Shown: piece by piece, positions 8,621 to 17,771 of the stretch | How positions within the stretch are numbered: the stretch's first letter is position 1 | How the letters are laid out: each line of letters opens with the position of its first letter | Assembly: GCF_026898095.1 (NCBI RefSeq) | Contig: NZ_CP114015.1 | Span: 868,001 to 932,000 of the forward strand | From: Arthrobacter sp. ATA002 | Lineage (GTDB): Bacteria; Actinomycetota; Actinomycetes; Actinomycetales; Micrococcaceae | Length of the DNA: 64,000 bases | Reading direction: 5' to 3' | The notes under the pieces: generated by a model | Seen by the model: only the letters and a program-made list of their open reading frames with translations | Databases searched by the model: none | What the model was told of the DNA's origin: nothing | Program-made: the position numbers and the translations under genes

Positions 8621-9798
8621 CGGTGCCCGGCCACGACGGGGGTGCGGGTTTCGGTGTCGTAGCGGTACACCTCCCGGCCCCCGATCCATACCGTCAATGC
8701 CCGCTGCATAACATCCAGCGGATCGCCGCTCCACAGCACGACGTCGGCATCCTTGCCGGCCTCCAGGGACCCGATGCGGTCGGCCAGTCCCAGGACCCTG
8801 GCCGGATTGATGGTGACGGACCGAAGCGCCGTATCCCGGTCCAGCCCCTCCTTCATGGCCAGCGCCGCCTGGTAGATCAGGAAGTTGATCGGCACCACGG
8901 GGTGGTCGGTGATGATGGAAATTTCCACTCCCGCGGCGGCCAGCCTGCCGGGGTTTTCCATGCTGCGCTGACGCAGTTCCACTTTGGAGCGGGTGGTGAA
9001 CAGCGGCCCGATCAGCACCGGCACGCCGCGCTCGGCCAGCACGTCCGCCAGCAGATGGGCTTCGGTGCCGTGGTCCAGGACCAGGTCATAACCGAACTCG
9101 TCGGCGAGGCGCAGGGCGGTGCCGATGTCGTCGGCGCGGTGGGCATGCTGGCGCCACGGGATTTCCCGGCGCAGCACCATGGCCAGGGCTTCGAGCTGGG
9201 GGTCGCGGTCGTCGTCGCCGTTTTTTCCCATGTAGTTCAGGGCGTCCATGAACGCCTTGCGGATCACCAGCGCCGTCCCCAGCCGGGTGGAGGGGGTCTG
9301 CTTCTTTTCGCTGTACACCCGCTTGGGGTTCTCTCCGAGGGCGGACTTCAGGCCGCTCGGGGAGCGCAGGACCATTTCCTCCACGTACCGTCCGTGCGTG
9401 TGCAGGGCCACGGCGAGCCCGCCAATGGGATTGCCGGAGCCGGGGTTGATGTTTACGGCGGTGACCCCGCCGGCCAGCGCGTCGTCGAAGCCGACGTCGT
9501 GCGGGTTCACGCCGTCGATGGCCCGGACGCCGGCCATAACCGGATCCGTCATCTCGTTGGTGTCGTTCCCGGCCCAGCCTTCGCCCTCTTCATGCACGCC
9601 AAGGTGGGTGTGCGCATCCACCAGGCCCGGCAGCAGCCACCGGCCGCCGGCATCAATCACCTGGGCATCTCCGGGCACGCGGACCTCCGGACCCAGCTCA
9701 CGGATCTTCCCGTCCTCCAGCAGCACGGTGCCGTGGAACTCCGGGGCCGTGACGGGAACAACGCGGGCGTTGGTGATGGCCAAAACAGGTGCGGGCAT
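8617..9798 (-). CDS. Amidohydrolase family protein, imidazolonepropionase-like
   Basis: 393 residues from ATG 9798, which has GGAAGG six bases upstream. Metal-dependent hydrolase of the amidohydrolase superfamily: an N-terminal beta-sandwich strand set, then the HxH motif in GLVDAHTHLGVH (about 62-70), a mid-protein His region (WRQHAHRADDIGT and LVLDHGTEAH), and the catalytic Asp in IITDHPVVPINFL. The C-terminal ADRIGSLEAGKDADVVLWSG is the standard closing strand. Related bacterial proteins include putative imidazolonepropionases and peptidases; histidine-degradation neighbours are absent, so the substrate is not known. It shares an operon with the membrane protein at 8187-8620. Confidence 0.85.
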   Translation of the reverse strand: MPAPVLAITNARVVPVTAPEFHGTVLLEDGKIRELGPEVRVPGDAQVIDAGGRWLLPGLVDAHTHLGVHEEGEGWAGNDTNEMTDPVMAGVRAIDGVNPHDVGFDDALAGGVTAVNINPGSGNPIGGLAVALHTHGRYVEEMVLRSPSGLKSALGENPKRVYSEKKQTPSTRLGTALVIRKAFMDALNYMGKNGDDDRDPQLEALAMVLRREIPWRQHAHRADDIGTALRLADEFGYDLVLDHGTEAHLLADVLAERGVPVLIGPLFTTRSKVELRQRSMENPGRLAAAGVEISIITDHPVVPINFLIYQAALAMKEGLDRDTALRSVTINPARVLGLADRIGSLEAGKDADVVLWSGDPLDVMQRALTVWIGGREVYRYDTETRTPVVAGHR

Positions 9799-9926
9799 GA
9801 GCAACCTTCCAGGAGCGGATCAACTTTCGCCCAGCCTATCCTGCGCCCCTGACGGTCCGTGGAAGGACGGCCCGCCGGTAGACTTGCGTCTGTTGATGTT
9901 GGGCAGTGTGTAGTGCAGGGAGAATC

Positions 9927-11224
9927 ATGGGCCTGAAAACCCGATCCGGGATGGCCCGGCTGGGACTGACTCTGGCGGGACTCCTGGCAGCGGCCGCCAT
10001 GATCGTTGCAGCCTTTGTGATTTCCCCCGGCACGGCCTCGATTTCAGTGTCTACCTGAGCGGCGGTCAGAGCGTGCTCGACGCCGCGGGGGAGCTGTACA
10101 CGAAGGAACTGCAGTACCGCGAGGGCAGCAGCCTGCTCTTCACCTATCCGCCGTTTTCGGCGCTGGTGTTTGCCGTCCTGGCCCCCTTCGGCCAGAGCCT
10201 GGGTCTGAACATCTTTACCGGCATTTCACTGCTCATTGCCGCGGCCACCGCTGTTGTGGGCGTCGCTTACGCCTTCCGGCAGCCGGGCGTCCGCGCGGTG
10301 CTGAAACACCCCTGGTTGCGCCCGTTAGCCCTGGCGGCCATCGGATTCGTCATCCTCCTGGGACCGTGGCGGGAAACAACCGCTTTCGGGCAGATCAACA
10401 TCCTGCTGTTCGGGCTGATCATGGCGGATTTCCTGATCAAGCGCGACACCTGGCCAACCGGCCTGCTGACCGGCGTCGCCGCCGGTCTGAAACTGACGCC
10501 GCTGGTCTTTGGCCTGTACTTCCTGGCCCGCGGCGACTGGCGCGGTCTGCGCAACATGACCTTCGGCTTCCTGGCCACCTTTGGGCTGGGCTTCCTGATC
10601 CTCCCGCGGGAGTCGCGCACCTACTGGGCGGAACTGCTGCCGGACACCTCCCGAATCGGCGGCGCCGGCTATGTCGACAACCTGGGCATCAAGGGCGCCA
10701 TCCTGCATTTCACCGGTCCGGAGTTCCCGGTGGACCCGCCCTGGCTGCTGCTTTCGCTGTTGGCAGTGGCTGCTGCCACCATCATCATCCGGCTCGCCGG
10801 CAACCGCGGAGACCGGTTCACCGCGCTGTCCGCCACAGCGCTGCTGATGCTGCTCATCTCACCGGTGTCCTGGTCCCACCACTGGGTCTGGGTTGCCCTC
10901 TTCATCCCCGTGCTGGCACGGAACATCGCGGACTTCACCCGGAAGGGCAGCGGGGTGCGCCGCTGGGGCGTGGCCCTGCTGGCCTCGGCTTTCGTGGTTT
11001 TCCTGCTTTCCCCCAAGTCCATCGGGTGGCTCATGGGTGCTGCCAACCTCGACTCCCAGGTGCCAAGTGCATGGCTGATGGCCTCCAGCGTCGGCGTGTT
11101 CTGGGGCCTGGGCCTCATGGTTTGGTGGCTGGTGGCGCTGTGGAAGGCGCGGCCCCGGCACTGGTGGAAGCAGCCCGTTTCGGCGCAGCTTCCGGCAGCG
11201 CCGGTGAAGAACATCCAGCCGTAG
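9927..11224 (+). CDS. Glycosyltransferase family 87 mannosyltransferase (frame broken near 10032)
   Basis: The gene starts at ATG 9927 behind AGGGAG, with a TAGACT -10-like box at 9879-9884. The first 35 residues form a signal-anchor helix (LGLTLAGLLAAAAMIVAAFVI), then one missing base in CCCCCGG near 10032 shifts the frame. After correction it continues HGLDFSVYLSGGQSVLD, the typical GT87 loop with the catalytic-region Asp, into about ten membrane helices (for example LFTYPPFSALVFAVLAPFG and LLISPVSWSHHWVWVALFIP). GT87 proteins are polyprenol-phosphate-mannose-dependent alpha-mannosyltransferases that build lipomannan-type glycolipids outside the membrane. The C-terminus is basic. The unbroken part is 10073-11224. 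Substrate is inferred from the family. Confidence 0.8.
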
Positions 11225-11256
11225 CGGCCTCTTCGCTCCGCCTTTCTGAGGGGTGG

Positions 11257-11312
11257 CCGGCGGGGTAACGCTCACGGGCTGGCCCCGGCGGGATAACGCT
11301 CACGGGCTGGCC
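11257..11312. repeat. Tandem 28-bp direct repeat, two copies
   Basis: Copies at 11257-11284 and 11285-11312 differ at one base (GGGGTAACGCTC versus GGGATAACGCTC). They lie between the convergent GT87 and DUF559 genes, next to a GAGTGTCGG repeat at 11336. Confidence 0.85.
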
Positions 11313-11335
11313 CCGAGTCCTCCGTCCCGTCCGTC

Positions 11336-11352
11336 GAGTGTCGGGGTGGTGC
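11336..11352 (+). repeat. Dispersed GAGTGTCGG-type repeat, copy 1
   Basis: GAGTGTCGGGGTGGTGC, a diverged copy of the motif also found at 12596, 12666, 12696, 27727, 29052, 29111 and 29155. Confidence 0.5.
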
Positions 11353-11508
11353 TGCTTCCGCCGTGGCATTCGGTCATCAGTCCGTCACTGGATGTGCCTA
11401 ACCAGCAGAAGCCCTGCACTCGAGGCGAAGAATCCCGATATCGGCGAGCTGCGAGAGTTGCGAGGGCTAAGCCCATCCGCGGCCCAAGTCGCCCGGTTCG
11501 AAGGTCCC

Positions 11509-12458
11509 CTACCTTCGCCAGCCGTTATCCACCAGTGCCCTGCGGATAGGCGCAAGCACGGACTCCCGGGCTGGCGCAGCTGCAGCCGGTTTATCTTGAT
11601 TTGGCGCCATCCTGCTAAAGCAGTGAGTGCATCGCGTTCATTGTCCAGTGCCTGCTGCTCGGGGGTGAGATGGTGCAGCCCGTCATATTCGACGCAGACA
11701 CGGTATTTCCGGGCACCCAGGTCGGCCCAGACCGCCCGGTGGATTCGAGGCGAATCAATGCGGCAGTTGACTGCAAACTCCGGGAGCTGCCCACGGAGCA
11801 TCATTAGCCGGAGACGTGTTTCAGGCGGCGAGTCCACCCCAACCCTCGTGAGTTCCAGGGCCTCTTCGGCTCGACGCAGGAAGCGGTTGCCGCGAAGAGC
11901 CGCCACATAGGAGTGGAGTTCAGCAAGAGGAACTTTGGGCACCCGCCGCTCACCGAAGTCACGTTGATATTCGCTCACCATCCAGTCCGCAGCGGCGACC
12001 AGATCGTCGAGATCCATGCGGCCGGCCATGTCCATCCACGCACGGACGACGCTGGTGAGACGTATGCTGCCGACCTGCACAATTTCCGACGGCAGCAGCC
12101 GGCGGCGGTGGCCACAGACTCCCTTTCGGTCTATTGCTGCACTTCCGGCGGGCCTGGTGAGGTGCAGGACATCATCGGTCTCCATGTGCGGAGGCAACGG
12201 TATTCCGTGCAGCCGTGCTGCCGTTTCATCGCTGACCACTGCGTCCGGGAGCAGAACAAGATGCGGGCGAATCCGTTGAACGAGGGATTGCTCCACGCCC
12301 GCGGGAACGCGGACTGCCCGGCTGACCGTTTTGAGGTCCCGGGCCCGGGTTCTGCTGCGGGGCACGCCATACGCGTCTGACTCCGGGAGCGCGAACGAGC
12401 GCCGGCCCAAAGAGGGAGGAAGGTCAGGGGCGTTGCGCATGCGGTCATGGTTCAACAC
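11509..12458 (-). CDS. DUF559-type (Vsr/PD-DExK-like) protein with AbiEi-like N-terminus (frame broken near 11573)
   Basis: About 316 residues after repair. The N-terminal part is helical (LPPSLGRRSFALPESDAYGV, then PDAVVSDETAARLHGIPL) and resembles the winged-helix region of AbiEi-like antitoxin proteins. The C-terminal half has the DUF559 restriction-endonuclease-like core: RAVWADLGARKYRVCVEYDG, HHLTPEQQALDNERD and ALAGWRQIKINR, with candidate catalytic Asp, Glu and Lys. Observed AACCGGCTG lacks one G; with it the end reads ESVLAPIRRALVDNGWRR and stops at 11509-11511, the usual terminus of this family. Such proteins are multi-copy in actinobacteria and have no firm function. The start (GTG 12458 or ATG 12440) is uncertain. 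Short repeats sit on both sides. Confidence 0.72.
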
Positions 12459-12595
12459 CGACGCTGCCCGTCAGACGGTATGCGCTAAGTCTGTGGACGC
12501 GACACTCCGGGCGGAGCGAATCCTTGAGCTGTGCAGGAGCAGGAGCAGGTGAGACCTACCTGGTGGGGCAACCGGAAAGAGCCGCAGGCACCGAA

Positions 12596-12605
12596 CCGAG
12601 TGTCG
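12596..12605 (+). repeat. Dispersed GAGTGTCGG-type repeat, copy 2
   Basis: CCGAGTGTCG, an exact 10-bp inverted partner of the core of the copies at 12666 and 12696, which could make a hairpin of about 90 bases. Confidence 0.55.
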
Positions 12606-12665
12606 ACGTCGTGTCGCTTTGGCGGATCGAGAGTAGGGCACATGCCGCGTCCACTCGTTGGGAAA

Positions 12666-12719
12666 GGCATTATTCCGACACTCGGCGGTTGGGTGGGCAT
12701 TATTCCGACACTCGGCGGT
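12666..12719 (-). repeat. Two 24-bp direct copies of the dispersed repeat
   Basis: 12666-12689 and 12696-12719 are identical over 24 bases (GGCATTATTCCGACACTCGG followed by CGGT), with a 30-base period. On the minus strand they read CCGCCGAGTGTCGGAATAAT. Confidence 0.9.
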
Positions 12720-12859
12720 GGTGAAGGGATGACGGCGCCGGCGTCCCGGCGGCGCGGCATAAGAGCCCGGGCGCCGCGGCACAAGAGAGGACCCGGCGCC
12801 GCGCCCAGCGGAAACCGGAAGCCGTGCCAAAGGGAAAGCGGCCTCGTAGGATGATCGGC

Positions 12860-13522
12860 ATGAGCTCCGGAACCCTGCTCGCGGTATGCCGCGTCCACCA
12901 GCTGCTGCCCACCTCTGACTCCACCGGGGTTACCGCGATAGACAAGCGCCCGGTCGAGGGTCCCGTCAAGGTGCACGGGCTTGGCCTGAGCGGAGACCTC
13001 CAGGCCAGCCGCAAACACCACGGCGGGGAGTCCAAGGCCGTCTATGCATATTCGCAGGAGGACGCCGACTACTGGGCCGCGGAACTGGGAACGGAAATCC
13101 CGCCCGGTCTCTTTGGTGAAAATCTGCGCATCGCGGGCATGCCGGTCTCGGAAGCGGTGATCGGGGAACGCTGGCGGATCGGCGGGAACACCGTGCTGGA
13201 AGTGACCTGCCCGCGGACGCCCTGCCGGAACTTCGCCGTTCGGATGGACCAGCCGCGCTGGGTTAAGCGGTTTACCGAAGCCGGCCGGGTCGGGACCTAT
13301 CTGCGGGTGCTCCGCAACGGAGTGATTTCCGCCGGCGACACCGTGTCCGTCATTCACCGCCCGGAACATGGTGTGACGTCCGGTGACGTTTTCCGCGGGC
13401 TGTCCGCGGATCAGGTGCACCTGCTGGCGCAGGCCGGGGCGGCGGGGCACATCAAACTATCCCCGGAAATGCTGAAGGTCCTGCGGACGCTGCAGTCCCG
13501 CGAACCTGCCGTCGGCGGCTGA
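12860..13522 (+). CDS. MOSC domain protein, YiiM-like
   Basis: 220 residues from ATG 12860 (AGGA about 8 bases upstream); an in-frame ATG at 12851 is possible. MOSC fold: KVHGLGLSGDLQASRKHHGG near residue 35, KAVYAYSQEDADYWAAELG, then GLFGENLRIAGM, and the conserved Cys in VTCPRTPCRNFAVRM. A short C-terminal helical segment (GLSADQVHLLAQAG) is as in E. coli YiiM. MOSC proteins carry or transfer sulphur to molybdenum cofactor or reduce N-hydroxylated purines as part of molybdoenzymes. No moco genes are nearby, so partner and substrate are unknown. Confidence 0.87.
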   Translation: MSSGTLLAVCRVHQLLPTSDSTGVTAIDKRPVEGPVKVHGLGLSGDLQASRKHHGGESKAVYAYSQEDADYWAAELGTEIPPGLFGENLRIAGMPVSEAVIGERWRIGGNTVLEVTCPRTPCRNFAVRMDQPRWVKRFTEAGRVGTYLRVLRNGVISAGDTVSVIHRPEHGVTSGDVFRGLSADQVHLLAQAGAAGHIKLSPEMLKVLRTLQSREPAVGG

Positions 13523-13869
13523 AGCGAAAACACTCATTTTGCCCGCTGTGCCCAAGCTCACCGCCGGCTATGGGCGGGCAGGTCCCGGCATGCCGTACAC
13601 TTGAAACATCCCCCACTCCGGTATTCCCTTATTTTCCTGCGGTTTCCAATCGCCAGGTACGTTGTGTTGGGGCCCGCATTTTCGAATGCGGGCAGATTCA
13701 TCTTTTGGGAGCGCCGGCAAAGAAATCGTCACACCGGCCCACGTCACAATCCAGTGAAATCGGTCTACAGCTGTGACGGAAAGTCCTGCCATGGGATTGC
13801 AACAGCGCCGGACTTACGTCCTGCGGCCGTCCCTGGCCGCGCGGTCCCAATGAATGAGGATTATTTCTT
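13523..13869 (+). promoter_or_regulatory. Long candidate 5' leader of the DEAD-box helicase gene
   Basis: About 350 bases between the MOSC stop and the helicase start with no supported gene. A TACACT box near 13595 could be a -10, giving a leader of roughly 265 bases. It contains a perfect 8-bp hairpin with a TTCG tetraloop at 13673-13692. The region is less GC-rich than its neighbours (runs such as TTATTTTCC and TTATTTCTTTTG). Long structured leaders are known for cold-induced helicase mRNAs; regulation here is inference. Confidence 0.4.
13673..13692 (+). promoter_or_regulatory. TTCG-tetraloop hairpin in helicase leader
   Basis: CCCGCATT-TTCG-AATGCGGG, eight uninterrupted pairs. It is not followed by a T-run (CAGATTCATC), so it is more likely a leader structure than a terminator, although it could also end MOSC transcripts. 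Confidence 0.55.
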
Positions 13870-15776
13870 TTGCTTGACTCTGTAGAAAACACCGAAACCG
13901 CCGCTCCGCAGCAGCTGAAGAGAACCAGGTTCTCTTCAGTGACTTGGGTCTGGACCCGCGCGTTCTGCAGGCCCTGGTGGACGTAGGCTACGAAAAGCCG
14001 TCCCCCATCCAGGCAGCCACCATCCCCCTCCTGCTTGAAGGCCGCGACGTCGTCGGCCTGGCGCAGACCGGAACCGGTAAGACCGCCGCCTTCGCGGTCC
14101 CCGCCCTGTCCCTGATGGCCGGCCTGCCCGCCACCAAGGACACCCAGATCCTCGTGCTGGCCCCGACCCGCGAACTGGCCCTCCAGTCCGCTGAAGCCTT
14201 CGCTTCCTACGCCAAGCACATGGACAACTTCACCGTCCTGCCCGTCTACGGCGGATCCGCCTACGGCCCCCAGCTCGCCGGCCTGCGCCGCGGCGCCCAG
14301 GTTGTCGTCGGTACCCCGGGCCGCGTCATCGACCACATCTCCAAGGGTTCCCTGGACCTGTCCAACCTCCAGTACCTGGTGCTGGACGAAGCCGACGAAA
14401 TGCTCCGCATGGGCTTCGCCGAAGACGTTGAGCAGATTCTGGCGACCACGCCCGCCGACAAGCAGGTGGCTTTGTTTTCCGCCACCATGCCCGGCGCAAT
14501 CCGCAAGATCGCCAAGAAGTACCTGAATAACCCGGCCGAAATTACGGTCAAGTCCAAGACGACCACCGGTGCGAACACCCGCCAGCGCTACGTGCAGGTC
14601 ATGGGCCCGCACAAGCTGGACGCGATGACCCGCATCCTGGAAAGCGAAGACTACGACGGCGTTATCGCCTTCGTCCGCACCAAGATGGCAACCGAGGACC
14701 TGGCTGACAAGCTCAAGGCCCGCGGCTACCAGGCCGCCGCAATCAACGGTGACATCCCGCAGCAGCAGCGCGAGCGCACCGTCGAGGCCCTGCGCAGCGG
14801 CAAGATCGACATCCTGGTTGCCACCGACGTCGCCGCCCGCGGCCTCGACGTTGAGCGCATCAGCCACGTCATCAACTACGACATCCCGCACGACACCGAG
14901 TCCTACGTCCACCGCATCGGCCGTACGGGCCGCGCAGGACGCACCGGCGACGCCATCCTCTTCATGACCCCGCGTGAGAAGTACCTGCTGCGGGCCATCG
15001 AAAAGGCCACCCGCCAGCCGGTTGAGCACATGCAGCTTCCGAGCATCGACATCGTGAACAACAAGCGCCTCGCGAAGTTCTCCGAGCAGATCACCGAAAC
15101 CCTGGCGTCCGAGGACGTCTCGGTCTTCCGCGACCTGGTCACGAACTACCTCGCCGAGCACGACGTCACCGCCGAGGAAGTTGCCGCAGCCCTGGCCGTC
15201 ATGGCCCAGGGCGGCCGCCCGCTGCTGATGGAAGAAATTCCGCAGGCTCCGGCCCGCCAGCGCGAGCGCTCCGAAGGCCGCAGCGACGGCAACGGCTCCC
15301 GCGGCCCGACACGCCCGCTGACCGAAGGCAATGCGACGTACCGCATCGCCGTCGGCCGCCGCCAGCGCGTCATGCCCGGCTCCATTGTCGGCGCCATTGC
15401 CAACGAAGGCGGACTCTCCTCGGCACAGATCGGCGGCATCGACATCCGCGCCGACCACACGCTCGTCGAGCTCCCGGCTGACCTCAGCCAGGACCAGCTG
15501 CGCGCCCTGTCCCGCACCCGGATCGGCGGCGAGCTGATCCATCTCGAGCTGGACAACGGCCGCAGGCCGAACCGCGAACGCGAAAGCGGCGGCTTCAATG
15601 ACCGCGGTGACCGCGGCGGTTTCAAGAAGGATTTCAAGAGGCGCGACAGCGAGCGTTCCTTCGGTGACCGCAGCGCGAGCGACCGCGGCAGCGACCGCGG
15701 CGGCTTCAAGAAGCGCGACGGCGACCGCGGCGGCTTCAAGCCGGCCGGTACCCGGGCACCGCGTTTCCGCGACTAA
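13870..15776 (+). CDS. deaD: DEAD-box ATP-dependent RNA helicase (N-terminus frame-broken near 13917)
   Basis: The intact frame runs 13944-15776 (610 codons). Homology begins earlier: TTG 13870 gives LDSVENTETAAPQQLK, then one base is missing in AAG(G)AGAACC near 13917 before ENQVLFSDLGLDPR. Helicase motifs in order: Q motif GYEKPSPIQAATIP, I AQTGTGKTAAF, Ia PTRELA, GTPGR, II VLDEADEM, III FSATMP, VI HRIGRTGRAGRTG. After residue about 440 come a DbpA-type RNA-binding domain (TYRIAVGRRQRVMPGSIVGA) and an Arg/Gly-rich, charged tail with repeated DRGGFK units. This is the CsdA/DeaD class that unwinds structured RNA in ribosome assembly and mRNA decay, especially in the cold. A perfect terminator follows at 15839. 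Confidence 0.88.
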
Positions 15777-15838
15777 GCACCGGGTTTCGGAAGGCGGCGC
15801 CGCATGGCGCGGCCGCTCTGACCTAGGAACCTGACAGG

Positions 15839-15872
15839 AAAGGCACCTCCGATTTTTTTCGGAGGTGCCTTT
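15839..15872. terminator. Bidirectional terminator between helicase and kinase genes
   Basis: AAAGGCACCTCCGA and TCGGAGGTGCCTTT pair over 14 bp around a T-rich loop. The ends give A- and T-rich flanks on both strands, suited to two convergent genes. Confidence 0.9.
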
Positions 15873-15911
15873 CTTGTGCAAGTGTCCGGCGTCCGGCTCC
15901 CTGGCAGCGGG

Positions 15912-17308
15912 TCAGGAAGCGAGGGCGCGCTGGCCCTCCAGCCTCAGCTCCAGATCATTCATGACGATGGCGGCCAAATCCTCCAGGGTTCGGAGGTCAC
16001 TGTCGGTAAAGTCGCGGGGCTCCCGGTCCAGGATGCACAGTGTGCCCAGGTTGAAGCCGTCGCGGGTCTGCAACGGCACACCGGCGTAAAACTGCAGACC
16101 GAACTCACCGGCGACCAGGGGGTTGGCCAGCGTCCGCGGGTCTGCCCGTGCATCGGAGACCACCCAGGCGTCGTCCTGCAGGATGGCGGAAGCACAGAGG
16201 CCGGGGTCCCTGCCGATCTGCTGCACGTCGGTTCCATGATGGGACTTGAACCAGATCCGGTCCGTGTCCACCACGCTCACAATCGCCACGGGCACGGAGA
16301 ACAGCCGCGCCGCCAGGGCCGTGATGCGGTCAAAGGCGCCGTCCGGGGTGTGTCCAGCAGATCGTAGCGGCGTACGGCGGCCAGCCGCTCGGCCTCGTCG
16401 GCCGGAATCAGGGGCAGGGCCATGCGGTGGCGGGCGCGGGGAGCCACTGCCAGTTCGTACAGGGCCAGGGACACCTCGTGGGCGGACGGCCGGTCCCGGG
16501 GCTCGAGCGCCGTCATGGCCTGAAGGAGGACCCGGAACCCCTCTTCCACGTCGTCGGGGATCGCGGGGGGCCGCAGGAGGCGCGCCACGGCACTCTCCAG
16601 GGCGGGCCCTGGGTACGCAGGTACGCCGGTAAGGCACTGCAGCAGCACCAGACCCAGCGAATAAATGTCGCATTCCGGCCCCACGGAGTCGCCGCGCGCC
16701 TGTTCCGGGCTCATGTAGGCAGCGGTCCCGGTGAAGGTTCCGCTGTGGGGCTGCGGATCCCGGGCGATCAGCGCCACCCCAAAGTCTGTAAGCTTGGCAC
16801 GCAGCCGGGCATCGTCGCCGCGGTAGTCGAAGAGCATGATGTTCGCCGGTTTGACGTCCCGGTGCACGACGCCGGCGTCGTGCATGTAATCCAGGCCCAC
16901 CGCAAGGTCGTAACCCAGATGGGCCACCTGCCGCGGATGCAGCGGGCCGTCCTTCAGCCGGCGGCGCAGGTCGGCGCCCTCCACCAGTTCCATGACCAGG
17001 TACAGCTGCTGCCCGCTGCCGCCGGCGGCTGAAGCTGACCCTTCCGGCAGCTGCGTTCCCGCATCCAGCAGGGTGACCAGGCTGTGATGGTTCAGCCGGG
17101 CAAGGATTTTGGCCTCGGCATCCGCATGGCGCTGTTCCTCGGCGGTTGAAGCACTTGTGCCTACGACTTTGACCGCGACGTCCCGGCCCAGAAATTCGTC
17201 GCGGGCGCGGTAGACGGTCCCCATGGATCCGGCCCCGATGATGTCCGCCAGGCGGTATCGCCCACCCAGCAGGGGGCCGCCGTCGGTGTGTTGCGGTGAA
17301 TCTGTCAC
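15912..17308 (-). CDS. Serine/threonine protein kinase fused to a GAF domain (frame broken near 16350)
   Basis: About 465 residues after repair. Kinase domain (about 17-290): glycine loop IGAGSMGTVY, catalytic Lys in VAVKVV, HRDVKPANIM catalytic loop, DFG in LTDFGVAL, and the APE-equivalent MSPEQARGD. No transmembrane helix or PASTA repeat is present, so it is cytoplasmic. After ERLAAVRRYDLLDTP one C is missing (CACCCCGGAC); in the corrected frame a GAF domain follows: RITALAARLFSVPVAIVSVV, HHGTDVQQIGRDPGLCASAI, and the final NLGTLCILDREPRDFT. The RRYDLLDTP...FDRIT linker is typical of GAF signalling proteins that begin with it. A GAF input on an STPK suggests control by a small ligand or redox signal. 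The upstream side faces tRNA-Thr. Confidence 0.82.
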
Positions 17309-17466
17309 CTATGCCTGCTTTCTCGTATCCTAAGCATACTGACAATCGGGGCCTTCGCTTACCGCCACGACCCGCGCCGGGCCCACCGGAGATGGCTGCG
17401 GGGCGGCCGGTCAACACCACGTTCCACGTGGCCTGGATCACTTTAGTGGCGCGGTTTTTGGGCGAT

Positions 17467-17495
17467 TTCATGTTCTCCAAAAGTGCTGGTAGAGT
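17467..17495 (+). promoter_or_regulatory. Promoter of tRNA-Thr
   Basis: TTCATG (17467-17472), 17-base spacer, TAGAGT (17490-17495), 11 bases before the mature tRNA. The same -10 box occurs before tRNA-Trp at 45366. Confidence 0.5.
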
Positions 17496-17506
17496 ATTTA
17501 CTCGTT

Positions 17507-17578
17507 GCCCCGATAGCTCAGTGGTAGAGCGCCATCTTGGTAAGATGGAGGTCCCGGGATCGATTCCCGGTCGGGGCT
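17507..17578 (+). tRNA. tRNA-Thr (GGT)
   Basis: Cloverleaf folds completely: acceptor GCCCCGA/TCGGGGC, D-arm GCTC/GAGC, anticodon stem CCATC/GATGG with loop TTGGTAA (anticodon GGT), T-arm CCGGG/CCCGG with loop ATCGATT. The 3' CCA is not encoded. The unpaired base after the acceptor is T. Confidence 0.95.
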
Positions 17579-17657
17579 CTCAATGGGAGGGCCCGTGTTG
17601 CTAAGGCTGTTTGTTATGCAGAGGCCAATTTAGGGACGCGGGCTTCACTCATTTTTT

Positions 17658-17731
17658 GGCGGTGTAGCTCAGTTGGTTAGAGCGCACGACTCATAATCGT
17701 GAGGTCGGGAGATCGAGCCTCCCCACCGCTA
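17658..17731 (+). tRNA. tRNA-Met (CAT), elongator type
   Basis: Acceptor GGCGGTG/CACCGCT, D-arm with AGTTGGTTA, anticodon loop CTCATAA (CAT), T-stem GGGAG/CTCCC. The first acceptor pair is G-T. It lacks the three G-C pairs of initiator tRNA below the anticodon, so elongator Met is preferred; a lysidine-modified tRNA-Ile cannot be ruled out by sequence alone. No encoded CCA. Confidence 0.93.
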
Positions 17732-17738
17732 CAGCCGG

Positions 17739-17771
17739 ACCCCCGGAATCGCTAAGATTCCGGGGGTTTTT
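17739..17771 (+). terminator. Terminator of the tRNA unit
   Basis: CCCCCGGAATC and GATTCCGGGGG pair over 11 bp followed by TTTTT: a classic intrinsic terminator directly after tRNA-Met. Confidence 0.92.

Larger units (their letters stand above)
12459..12859. other. Intergenic region with inverted and direct short repeats
   Basis: About 400 bases between the divergent DUF559 and MOSC genes. It carries CCGAGTGTCG at 12596-12605 and two near-identical 24-base units (12666-12689 and 12696-12719) whose CGACACTCGG cores are the exact reverse complement. No supported ORF: the open frames here have unusual composition and no start with a ribosome site. The MOSC promoter should lie in the last 100 bases, but none is clear. 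Confidence 0.6.

Noticed and set aside
12459..12859. CRISPR array at the 24-base repeats
   Set aside because: Only two direct copies with a 6-base gap, no spacers of proper length and no cas genes.
13698..15881. 727-codon open frame on the minus strand opposite the helicase gene
   Set aside because: Mirror of a strongly biased coding strand; the plus strand has all helicase motifs. Its composition is what the complement of Arg/Gly-rich codons gives.
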